A stretch of 32,136 nucleotides of DNA from Clostridiaceae bacterium (GTDB taxonomy: Bacteria; Bacillota; Clostridia; SK-Y3), in the NCBI GenBank assembly GCA_012735465.1, contig JAAYHJ010000019.1, positions 1 through 32,136 on the forward strand, read 5' to 3'. The notes below the pieces were generated by a model that was not told the DNA's origin, searched no databases, and saw nothing but the letters and a program-made list of their open reading frames with translations. Numbering within the stretch: position 1 is the first letter of the stretch; each line of letters opens with the position of its first letter. Positions 17,782 to 25,363 of this stretch are shown here, one piece after another. Made by a program: the position numbers and the translations under genes.

Positions 17782-20328
17782 TTACAATATCTTTAATTCC
17801 CTGGCTTTTTCCACCGCCTGTACTCTTCTGTTTACCTGAAGTTTTCCGTATATATTTTTTATATGTGTCTTTACCGTATTGACAGTCATATTCAAACTTT
17901 CAGCAATTTCCTTGTTGGACTGCCCTTCGGCAATCAACTTAAGCACCTCTTTCTCTCTTTCTGTAAGATAATCAACCAATTGCAGGGATGCTTCATCATT
18001 TATTTCGGAATTACTTCTGATTAAAAAATCCTGCAGTGCTTTCACATAAATCATTTGACCAGCTAAAAATTCCAGCAGTTGGATATGTTTTTGGGTAAAT
18101 GCTCCTTCTTTATAGCTGTTTTCCAAATATAAAACTCCCACGGATATGCCTTTCAGCTTTAACGGAACGCAAACTATGGATTTCCCTTTTAACTTTGCAA
18201 TATACGGATCCTGGGAGAATATGCCGGCCTGATTGCTTTTATTCACAATTACCGGCTCATGGGTTCTTACAACATACCGCACCACCTGCTTTGGTAAGTT
18301 AGCGCTTTTTTCCACAGGTATAGGTTTTATAACTTTCAAACTGTCATTTTTGTTTTCCTTAGAGACTTCAATAAACAGTTCTTCATCTCTTTCAAATATT
18401 AGCTCACCCCTGTCCGCACCGGTGATTTTAAGTATCGCTTCCAGTATATTTGTAAGAAGCTCCTCCGGTTTGGATTTCTCGGCAATATTTTTTATTTCAT
18501 TTTGAATCGTATAAAATTCAGCGCTTACTGCCGCTTCACCTTCAGTAATGCTGGAAAGCAGGAGAATATTTTTAAGTAATTCCGCCGAATCAAACTTACT
18601 TTTCTCCTCTTTGACTTCCACTTCATCCAATAATTCCGGATATCGTGACTTCAAGTCCTGGACCTTTGCTTTTGCTCCCCACTGGCAGTACAGACGGAAT
18701 GCATCATTCATATATACCTTTGCAATTTTATTTCTACCTTCAGCCATATAAAGCTTTGCTGCCAATTCGCAAGCAATGGCTTCGTTTTGCAGGTAACCAT
18801 TTTTATGGGCGGACTCAATTGCCTCGTCATACAGCTCCATGGCTTTATTTTTTCTGCCCAAAATGCGAGAAATTTCTGCCTCCACCATTACATATTTATG
18901 TTGAAAATTTGCCGGGCAGGAATCGGACCATTTCTTCATATAGCGCCGGTTTTTATTTATGGTCCTAAGAAACCTCTTTTTTTCCCTTAATGATAACTTG
19001 TCATATATTGCAAGGATTGTTAAAGAATAATAAAATATGTACTCTGAAAATATCATAAAACCCATTATAGCTTCTTTAAAGCCCTCGACTTTTTCAGCTG
19101 CAAAAAGAACATCGGTATAATTACCAAATAAATAGAAAAGCTGCATTTTTAAAGAATAATAGGTTGCAAGGGAGGCTTTATCGTCTTTTACCGATTCAAC
19201 AAGCCGAGCCTCATCAAAACCTTCCAACAAAGCTGAAGAATTATTGCTATCGGTCCTGTTTATCAGGGTAGAAACAATCCACTCATAAACCCCCGCACTG
19301 GAGGCAAGGTTTTCATGCCTTATCAGCCGGGAATAATCCTTGTATTTTTTGGTGTCCTCCAAAAGTTCTTCAAGGGCTGTTCCTATAATGAATTTATTAT
19401 CTAAAATTACGCTGTACGAATACCCTGCAGTAAGTACATCCCCCGCTTCAATTGCATAACGTGCGGCTTTCTCCAGGTATTGGATTCCCTCTTTTCCGTG
19501 TTGTGTCCAATGGCATATTAATGCTCCCATTGTAAAATAAACAATACATTTTGAATTAATCCGGCCGAACTTTTCTACATGCTCTACCGCTACCTTTCCA
19601 AGCTCGTATCCTTTTGAATAATTTCCAAGAACACTTCCCTCTGTTATTCCATATCCTATATACCCTATGGAGCTCGTCTCCATGTTTCCATATTTTAATG
19701 TATGATTGCCTAACTTAATAATTAAAAATGAATATAAATCCGGATGACTGGTACTTGTAGCAAGTATAAGAGCAATAATAATCTGAGCAATCTTCCGCTG
19801 CACCTTATCCTTCATTTCCGGCAGCTCTAACAGATCTCCCATATCCTTATTACGCATATACCATTTATATAGAAGCAGTTCTCTGGCATTATTTAAAATA
19901 CCGAGCCGTATAGGCACCTTTACTCCAAGGTCTTTCAATGCATTTATGCCAATTTGTACAGCCTCATCATACTTGCCTGCTCCGGTATACAAATTCATCT
20001 TCAAAACGTATGCATCTGCCTTTTCAATCCCCGTTTCCGCATTACAGATTAGTGTGTTAAATAACTGTTCCGCTTCAATAATGTTTCCTGTCAAATATTC
20101 GCACTGGGCCCTTTCCATGCAAAGCTCATAATATAAGCGGCGGCAGCTATTCCATGAATTATTGCCAATAAGCCTGGTACCGGCCCTGAAATAATCCCTT
20201 GCCAAATTATAAGCAGCAGATGCTTTTGCCTTTCGTCCCGCAATCAGGTTATACTCGGCAAACCTCAGCTTTTCCTCCGGGTCGCTGATTAAATCAAGCC
20301 CACGGTTTATATGATCCAAAATTGACAA
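17782..20328 (-). CDS. C-terminal fragment of a frameshifted regulator: TPR-like, GAF and LuxR HTH
   Basis: This frame encodes 848 residues: a long helical TPR-like region (about 1-590), a GAF-type sensor domain (about 605-760), and a LuxR/GerE helix-turn-helix at the C-terminus (LTEREKEVLKLIAEGQSNKE, then VNTVKTHIKNIYGKL). The listed start is a TTG without a convincing ribosome site. The same open frame continues upstream through HVKIGRSILKN, which carries straight on from the neighbouring AAA fragment. The break is a seven-A run (20398-20404 on the plus strand as T); one more A would join the frames as IPEEEKK-CIHVKIGRSIL. I read it as the DNA-binding end of one large kinase-like/AAA/TPR/GAF/LuxR protein. 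It may still be made as a separate polypeptide. Confidence 0.8.
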   Translation of the reverse strand: MSILDHINRGLDLISDPEEKLRFAEYNLIAGRKAKASAAYNLARDYFRAGTRLIGNNSWNSCRRLYYELCMERAQCEYLTGNIIEAEQLFNTLICNAETGIEKADAYVLKMNLYTGAGKYDEAVQIGINALKDLGVKVPIRLGILNNARELLLYKWYMRNKDMGDLLELPEMKDKVQRKIAQIIIALILATSTSHPDLYSFLIIKLGNHTLKYGNMETSSIGYIGYGITEGSVLGNYSKGYELGKVAVEHVEKFGRINSKCIVYFTMGALICHWTQHGKEGIQYLEKAARYAIEAGDVLTAGYSYSVILDNKFIIGTALEELLEDTKKYKDYSRLIRHENLASSAGVYEWIVSTLINRTDSNNSSALLEGFDEARLVESVKDDKASLATYYSLKMQLFYLFGNYTDVLFAAEKVEGFKEAIMGFMIFSEYIFYYSLTILAIYDKLSLREKKRFLRTINKNRRYMKKWSDSCPANFQHKYVMVEAEISRILGRKNKAMELYDEAIESAHKNGYLQNEAIACELAAKLYMAEGRNKIAKVYMNDAFRLYCQWGAKAKVQDLKSRYPELLDEVEVKEEKSKFDSAELLKNILLLSSITEGEAAVSAEFYTIQNEIKNIAEKSKPEELLTNILEAILKITGADRGELIFERDEELFIEVSKENKNDSLKVIKPIPVEKSANLPKQVVRYVVRTHEPVIVNKSNQAGIFSQDPYIAKLKGKSIVCVPLKLKGISVGVLYLENSYKEGAFTQKHIQLLEFLAGQMIYVKALQDFLIRSNSEINDEASLQLVDYLTEREKEVLKLIAEGQSNKEIAESLNMTVNTVKTHIKNIYGKLQVNRRVQAVEKARELKIL

Positions 20329-20378
20329 AATCTTCCTGTCAAGTTGCTCTTTATCAGTATTCTTAAGAATCGACCTTC

Positions 20379-21416
20379 CTATTTTAACGTGTATACATTT
20401 TTTTCTTCTTCGGGAATCATAGAATATGCTGTCTGCCTTACCATATCGTGTAAAAATTCATAAGTATCTTCCCCATTATTGAGGTATAATAACTGGGTAC
20501 CATTTTCAGAACGGCAAACCTGGAGTATAAGTCCCTCCAGTATTGCAGGCATAAGAAGAGCAACCGTTTCAATACTTGTCTTTTCCATTACTTCCGATAG
20601 TATTTTCAAATCAAAGGTATCTCCAATACAGGAAGCAAATTTTATTGTCCTTCGCGTTTCTTCATGGAACTTTTGCAGCTTATCAAGCATAAAGGCTATG
20701 ACATCATCATTAATTTGAAGTTTATATATGGATTCTGCATCCCATTCCCAGCATCCCTTATTCATATTAAATTCTATTAAGTTTTCCTTGTAAATAAACT
20801 TTAATAATTGTCCTATAAAAAAAGGAATGCCACATGTCTTCCTATACAAGATTTCTGCCAGTGCCTCTGCTTTTTTCTCATTGCAGCACAAGACCCCTGC
20901 AATGAATTCAGCAGTTACTGCACGATTTAATGGCGGAAGATATATTTCCTTCACCATAATACCGTCTTTCTTTATTTCATCAAGAATTGCATGGAACGGA
21001 TGTTCCGCAGCAATCTCGTTTTCGCGATAAGCGCCTGCAATAATCAGGCCTTTTAAACCGGTGTCCCTGCATAAATAACTGATAAGTCGTAGAGAAGATG
21101 AATCAGCCCATTGCAGGTCATCGAGAAACAGCACCAATGGACGCTCGGGATCAGCAAAAATTTTTATAAAACTTCCAAAAAGCATTAAAAACCGGTTTTG
21201 GGCTTCCTTGGGTTGGAGCGACTCAACAGGTGACTGACGACCAATAATCATCTCCAGTTCAGGTATGAGATCTGTAATAATTGCACCATTTTTACCTAAA
21301 GTACGTAAAATTTTTTGTTTCCAAATTGCAAGCTGTTCCTTGCTCTCCGTCATAAGCTGCCTTATCAGGCTTTCCAAAGCAGTAACAAAGGGAGAGTAAG
21401 GTATGTTTTGTTGCAA
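20379..21416 (-). pseudogene. Middle fragment of the frameshifted regulator: AAA ATPase core
   Basis: This open frame of 345 residues continues the AAA (AAA_16/MalT-like) ATPase whose P-loop lies in the preceding fragment. Its Walker B is PLVLFLDDLQWAD (about residues 93-105). The region beyond it resembles the winged and helical parts of STAND-type ATPases. The formal start is a TTG with no ribosome site. In the same frame the coding sequence can be read further upstream as EVLKPIAIEKGYFAYGKFDQ, which is what should follow the P-loop. It ends prematurely at TAG (20379-20381), just after the A7 run. It lacks both a P-loop and a start signal, so it is unlikely to be an independent gene. Confidence 0.8.
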
Positions 21417-21474
21417 TTGATCAAACTTGCCATACGCAAAGTATCCCTTTTCAATAGCAATAGGTTTTAGAACC

Positions 21475-22485
21475 TCAATTTAACAACGCAGTTTTACCTA
21501 CCCCTGCATATCCACTTATAATGATAAGCTCACCTTGCCCATTACATGCACGCTTAAATGCCGATTTTAAAATTTTTGCTTCCTTTTCCCTTCCGTAAAG
21601 CCTGTGGGGCAGCTCAAAACGCAGGGATATATCCATCCGACCAGGAATAAACGGTTCAATTTTACCTGTTAAATTCCACTGTCTTCTACATTCGTCCAAG
21701 TCTTTTATAATTCCATAGGCGCTTTGATACCCATCATCAGGGTTCTGCGAAAGCAATTTCATGATAATATCCCTTATGGCTACAGGTATCTCAGGATTAA
21801 TTTTATAAAAACTGTAATCCGGGTATTCATTGAAACCTGTCGGCCCTGCTGAGCAATGTCCTGATAAGATTTCAAGAAATACCTTCCCAAGGGAAAAATA
21901 ATCACAGCGGTAATCAATAGTTTCTTCCAGCCATGCATTTTCACCGGCAGTTCCATGTACAATGGTATTTGATAAAGCATCAAGCACAGAGGAATCCATG
22001 CTTTTCACAGAAAAAAGGACCGCATTATTAAATCCTGTAATTTTAGTTATTCCTGTGTCGGGATTAACAAAAATATTGTCCACATTCAAATCCCTATGTA
22101 TGATCCCGTTTTTATGTAGCCTCCCAAGGATCTCTGCCAGCTGAATAGCAATGTCAAGGAAGATGGGCACCTCCAAGGGTCTATTCTTAATATACTCTCT
22201 TAAAGTAACTGCCCCTACATCTTCCATTATCATGGCAAAGTAATTTCCTATATTTTCCAGTTTTATCGGTTCCATAACTCCTTCAATTTTAAGTACACGG
22301 GCAATCTCGTACTCATAAATCAGCTTTGATATTTCTAATGGATTTGATGCCTCTTCCTTTAACACTTCTATCAAAACCGGTATCTGCTTTTTCTCCATGC
22401 ATCCCCTGTAAAGCCTTATTCTGTTATTCTCGTAAACCATCTCCTTTATCACATAACCTTGCAACAAGATCATCATTCCCCACAA
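21475..22485 (-). CDS. N-terminal fragment of the frameshifted regulator: protein-kinase-like domain and AAA P-loop
   Basis: Residues about 10-270 form a serine/threonine-kinase-like domain with the catalytic loop IIHRDLNVDNIFVN. The usual DFG is TGF and the VAIK lysine motif is not clear, so catalysis is doubtful. After LPHRLYGREKEAKIL comes a P-loop, ISGYAGVGKTALLN, where translation stops at TGA (21475-21477). Removing one base near 21475-21484 would continue ALLN into EVLKPIAIEKGYFAYGKFD in the next frame. The annotated start is TTG at 22485; ATG codons at 22476 and 22473 are better chemically, but no strong ribosome site is present. The full ancestral protein would be about 1560 residues. 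The P-II gene lies 51 bases upstream. Confidence 0.75.
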   Translation of the reverse strand: MWGMMILLQGYVIKEMVYENNRIRLYRGCMEKKQIPVLIEVLKEEASNPLEISKLIYEYEIARVLKIEGVMEPIKLENIGNYFAMIMEDVGAVTLREYIKNRPLEVPIFLDIAIQLAEILGRLHKNGIIHRDLNVDNIFVNPDTGITKITGFNNAVLFSVKSMDSSVLDALSNTIVHGTAGENAWLEETIDYRCDYFSLGKVFLEILSGHCSAGPTGFNEYPDYSFYKINPEIPVAIRDIIMKLLSQNPDDGYQSAYGIIKDLDECRRQWNLTGKIEPFIPGRMDISLRFELPHRLYGREKEAKILKSAFKRACNGQGELIIISGYAGVGKTALLN

Positions 22486-22536
22486 TTTTCTTTATAATAC
22501 AAAATGGGACATCTTCAGCGCCTCGCTATTGAAAGC

Positions 22537-23205
22537 CTATTTATATATGCCGTAAGTTTTATTTACATTTTGAACATAAATGATGCCATTGCCGGGTTCA
22601 TCAATTTTCAGCTCGTTCCTTATAGAATTTACAATAGCCTCCGTGTGCTCCACTTCTGAAAGTATAATGACAATTTCCTTTTCCGGTTCTATATCCATGG
22701 CAAAAACTTTACTGGTTTCATGAATCCCCGAACCCCTGGCATTGATTATAGTCCCTCCCTTTGAACCTGCCTTGGTAGCCGCATCAATTACGTCCTCGCC
22801 CTTACCTTTATCAACAATTATTGTTATGGCATGATACATAATATTATCTGCACCTCTTTCACCTTTAATGTTTTTACATTTAATACTTTTTGTTCCCATC
22901 ACGGAACATATGGAAGTTGTAAAGGCTATACCATGATTTGGTTTATGAAATGAATACACCTGATCCAATTTTTCAAGAGCTTTATATGCCGTTTCCTTTT
23001 CAGCAGCCATAAATACAATCTCTTTCCTTACATCCGAAAGGCCTAAGAAATCCAGAATCCTATTATTAACCGTTCCTCTTGCCAATGCTATCGTACCACC
23101 GGAAATGCCATATTGCTTGGCCGTATGTATAACCTTGCTTCCCAGTCCTGCATTTACTATTACGCAAATCAACTCTATGTCCATCGATTCGGAGATATTA
23201 ACCAT
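22537..23205 (-). CDS. Tandem P-II-like regulatory protein
   Basis: The 222-aa protein contains two P-II (GlnB/GlnK-like) domains in a row. Each has the characteristic loop: GGTIALARG at 36-44 and GGTIINARG at 150-158. Each begins with a strand of hydrophobic residues and ends with an I(I/V)xxL/A-type strand. P-II proteins bind effectors such as ATP/ADP and 2-oxoglutarate and dock on transporters or enzymes. Here the gene overlaps the DUF1538 membrane-protein gene by 8 bases, so the pair is translationally coupled and the membrane protein is the obvious target. A GGGAGG site lies 12 bases before the ATG. The ligand is not known, and T-loop uridylylation cannot be judged. Confidence 0.82.
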   Translation of the reverse strand: MVNISESMDIELICVIVNAGLGSKVIHTAKQYGISGGTIALARGTVNNRILDFLGLSDVRKEIVFMAAEKETAYKALEKLDQVYSFHKPNHGIAFTTSICSVMGTKSIKCKNIKGERGADNIMYHAITIIVDKGKGEDVIDAATKAGSKGGTIINARGSGIHETSKVFAMDIEPEKEIVIILSEVEHTEAIVNSIRNELKIDEPGNGIIYVQNVNKTYGIYK

Positions 23206-24688
23206 TACCTTCTATTCCTCCCTTTTTAGATTTTACCTTAAATATAAGACCTAAAACCTGCAGAGCAATTAAAGGGGTCATTGCAACCATTGCAATCACT
23301 CCAAATCCGTCAACCATGACGTTGGCACCTTCAATCGCTTCTGCTGCTCCCTGGGCATATGCAAGTATAAAAGTAGCAGTCATCGGCCCCGATGCAACTC
23401 CACCCGAATCAAATGCAATACCTACAAACAGTATTGGAACGAAATAAGTCATTCCTAAGGCAATAATATATCCGGGAAGAAGATACTGCCATAGTTGCAA
23501 TTCCGGAACAAGAATTCTCAGTATAGATAATGCAACAGCACAACCAACTCCAATTGAAAGGGTAATGATGACAGCTTTTCTATTTACACAACCGCTTGTA
23601 ACATCTTCAATCTGATGTGTCAACACATAAACAGCCGGTTCGGCCAGTATGGTAACAACTCCCAATATAAAGCCAATCAATACGACATAAGCCTTATTTC
23701 CCAACATGGCTAACTTATAGCCGACGATACTTCCTACATCCATAAAACCTGCATTAACTCCTAATAAAAATAAGACAAGTCCAAAAAACATGAACAAAGA
23801 ACCAAATAAAATTCTTCGTACAGCTCTCTTTGACAGTTTTAAGGAGATTCTTTGGAAAATGAAAAAAATTATAAGTATTGGCAGCAACGCCAGGATTACT
23901 TCTCCAGCTATTATTGGAAGCTTTTGAATAAATGGCATAATAATTGACGTTGATGTCGCTTCATCATAGCTAAGAGTAGCTGTAATCTTATCTGCTTTTG
24001 ACAGGATACTCATCATCATTACCGCTAAAATCGGTCCTATATAAGCAATACCAACTAATCCAAAGCTATCCTGCTCAGAAGACTTGCTGTCCTTTTTTAG
24101 TTTTGAAACACCTGTGGCAAGAGCTAATATAAATGGAACTGTCATTGCGCCGGTAGCAGCTCCTGATGCGTCAAAGGATATTGCCAGAAACTCCGGTGAC
24201 GTAAATATAGCAATTATAAGTATAATGCCATAGAAAATTGACAGAATTTTATTCAATGATATATTATAAACTATTCTTACAAGACCTATAGAAAGCATCA
24301 CTGCAATTCCAATCGATACAATAACAACAATGCTCAATTTTGAAATTAAACCTGATGTAACAGCATCTACCTGTCCAGCTAAAATATGGAGAGCGGGCTC
24401 GGCGATGGAAATAAAAAAACCAAGTATTAATCCGGCTAAAATAACTGCTGATATTTTATTCGTTTTTGCAATAGCTGAACCCATAGTATTACCAATTGGC
24501 GTAAGTCCAATATCAACACCTAATAAAAATATTGTTAATCCTATAATAATCAGAACCGCCCCAATAAGGAACCTAATAAGTATTGGTGTATCAATAGGTG
24601 TTAAGGTAAAATGAAGTATTACCCCAATCAGTGTAATAGGAAGAACTGAATATAAAACCTCCTTGAATTTTGATATAATGACATTCAA
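23198..24688 (-). CDS. DUF1538 family multi-pass membrane protein
   Basis: The 496-aa protein has about 12 hydrophobic segments and is built from two similar halves. Motif pairs show this. AEPALHILAGQVDAVTSG in the first half matches AEPAVYVLTHQIEDVTSG in the second. ISFDASGAATGAMTVPFILA matches IAFDSGGVASGPMTATFILA. This is the DUF1538 family, whose function is not settled; the duplicated glycine-rich and acidic motifs suggest a transporter or channel. The start is TTG (24686-24688): an in-frame TGA lies two codons upstream, and AGAGGA is about 10 bases before it. It is transcribed from a likely sigma-A promoter at 24736-24764 and is coupled to the tandem P-II gene. Confidence 0.85.
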   Translation of the reverse strand: MNVIISKFKEVLYSVLPITLIGVILHFTLTPIDTPILIRFLIGAVLIIIGLTIFLLGVDIGLTPIGNTMGSAIAKTNKISAVILAGLILGFFISIAEPALHILAGQVDAVTSGLISKLSIVVIVSIGIAVMLSIGLVRIVYNISLNKILSIFYGIILIIAIFTSPEFLAISFDASGAATGAMTVPFILALATGVSKLKKDSKSSEQDSFGLVGIAYIGPILAVMMMSILSKADKITATLSYDEATSTSIIMPFIQKLPIIAGEVILALLPILIIFFIFQRISLKLSKRAVRRILFGSLFMFFGLVLFLLGVNAGFMDVGSIVGYKLAMLGNKAYVVLIGFILGVVTILAEPAVYVLTHQIEDVTSGCVNRKAVIITLSIGVGCAVALSILRILVPELQLWQYLLPGYIIALGMTYFVPILFVGIAFDSGGVASGPMTATFILAYAQGAAEAIEGANVMVDGFGVIAMVAMTPLIALQVLGLIFKVKSKKGGIEGNG

Positions 24689-24735
24689 ATCTCACACATC
24701 CTCTCTATATTAGACATATTCCCCCCTTTTCAAAT

Positions 24736-24764
24736 AGTATAATATAAATCCCAGATAAAAGCAA
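24736..24764 (-). promoter_or_regulatory. Sigma-A-type promoter for the DUF1538/P-II operon
   Basis: TTGCTT (24759-24764) and TATACT (24736-24741) are 17 bases apart on the minus strand. They lie between the terminator at 24803-24855 and the TTG start at 24688. Confidence 0.6.
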
Positions 24765-24802
24765 GGGGATGTGCCCGTAATACTGTAAAATACCGTAATT
24801 AT

Positions 24803-24855
24803 ATAAAAAAATGGGCCTTTATCCTACGGTAAAAACCGCTGCCTTTTGCCCATTT
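24803..24855 (-). terminator. Intrinsic terminator after the VOC gene
   Basis: AAATGGGC (24809-24816) pairs with GCCCATTT (24848-24855), enclosing a smaller CGGT/ACCG hairpin. In the minus direction the outer stem ends in a run of U. It comes 55 bases after the VOC stop and before the next promoter. Confidence 0.7.
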
Positions 24856-24910
24856 GTTATTACTGCTTAAATATTAAATATATGTTTTTCATACCTGCGT
24901 ATATCATCCG

Positions 24911-25288
24911 TCACTGCAATTTATTCTCTACAAACTGTATTCGCAGTCCATTGGGGTCCAATATAAAGAAAAATTTTGTATTTGGATTTGGCTCAAACGG
25001 TCCGCTATGAATATCTATACCCTTTTCTTTAACAAAACTGATCATTTCGTCTACGGATTTAACTTCAAATCCCAATGAGATATCCTTACCCAAATTTACT
25101 TCTGTACTGTCTTTATTATATATCAATTCAATCTTTGTTTCTCCATCACCTAAAAATACAATTTCAACTCCCGGCCCTGCATTAAATCTTTTTTCAATTT
25201 TAAGTCCCACTATTTCCTGATAGAACTTTAAAGAATCTTCCATATTATTAACCCTTATTGTAGCCCAGCAAAATTTCATGTTTTTCAC
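24911..25288 (-). CDS. VOC (glyoxalase/bleomycin-resistance) family protein
   Basis: The 125-aa protein has the paired beta-alpha-beta-beta-beta layout of the vicinal oxygen chelate superfamily. Typical segments are SLKFYQEIVGLKIEKRF in the first half and GPFEPNPNTKFFFILDPNGL followed by IQFVEN in the second. Members are metal-dependent lyases, dioxygenases or drug-binding proteins, and the substrate cannot be inferred. An AAAGGAG site precedes the ATG by 8 bases. It follows the GTPase-nuclease gene by 75 bases with no recognisable terminator, so it may be part of that transcript. Its own promoter is not evident in the AT-rich gap 25289-25363. Confidence 0.8.
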   Translation of the reverse strand: MKNMKFCWATIRVNNMEDSLKFYQEIVGLKIEKRFNAGPGVEIVFLGDGETKIELIYNKDSTEVNLGKDISLGFEVKSVDEMISFVKEKGIDIHSGPFEPNPNTKFFFILDPNGLRIQFVENKLQ

Positions 25289-25363
25289 TCCTTTATCCCC
25301 AATTATAATTAATAATTTATATTTATAAATTATATTATTTTCTTATCCATATTTATTTAATAT

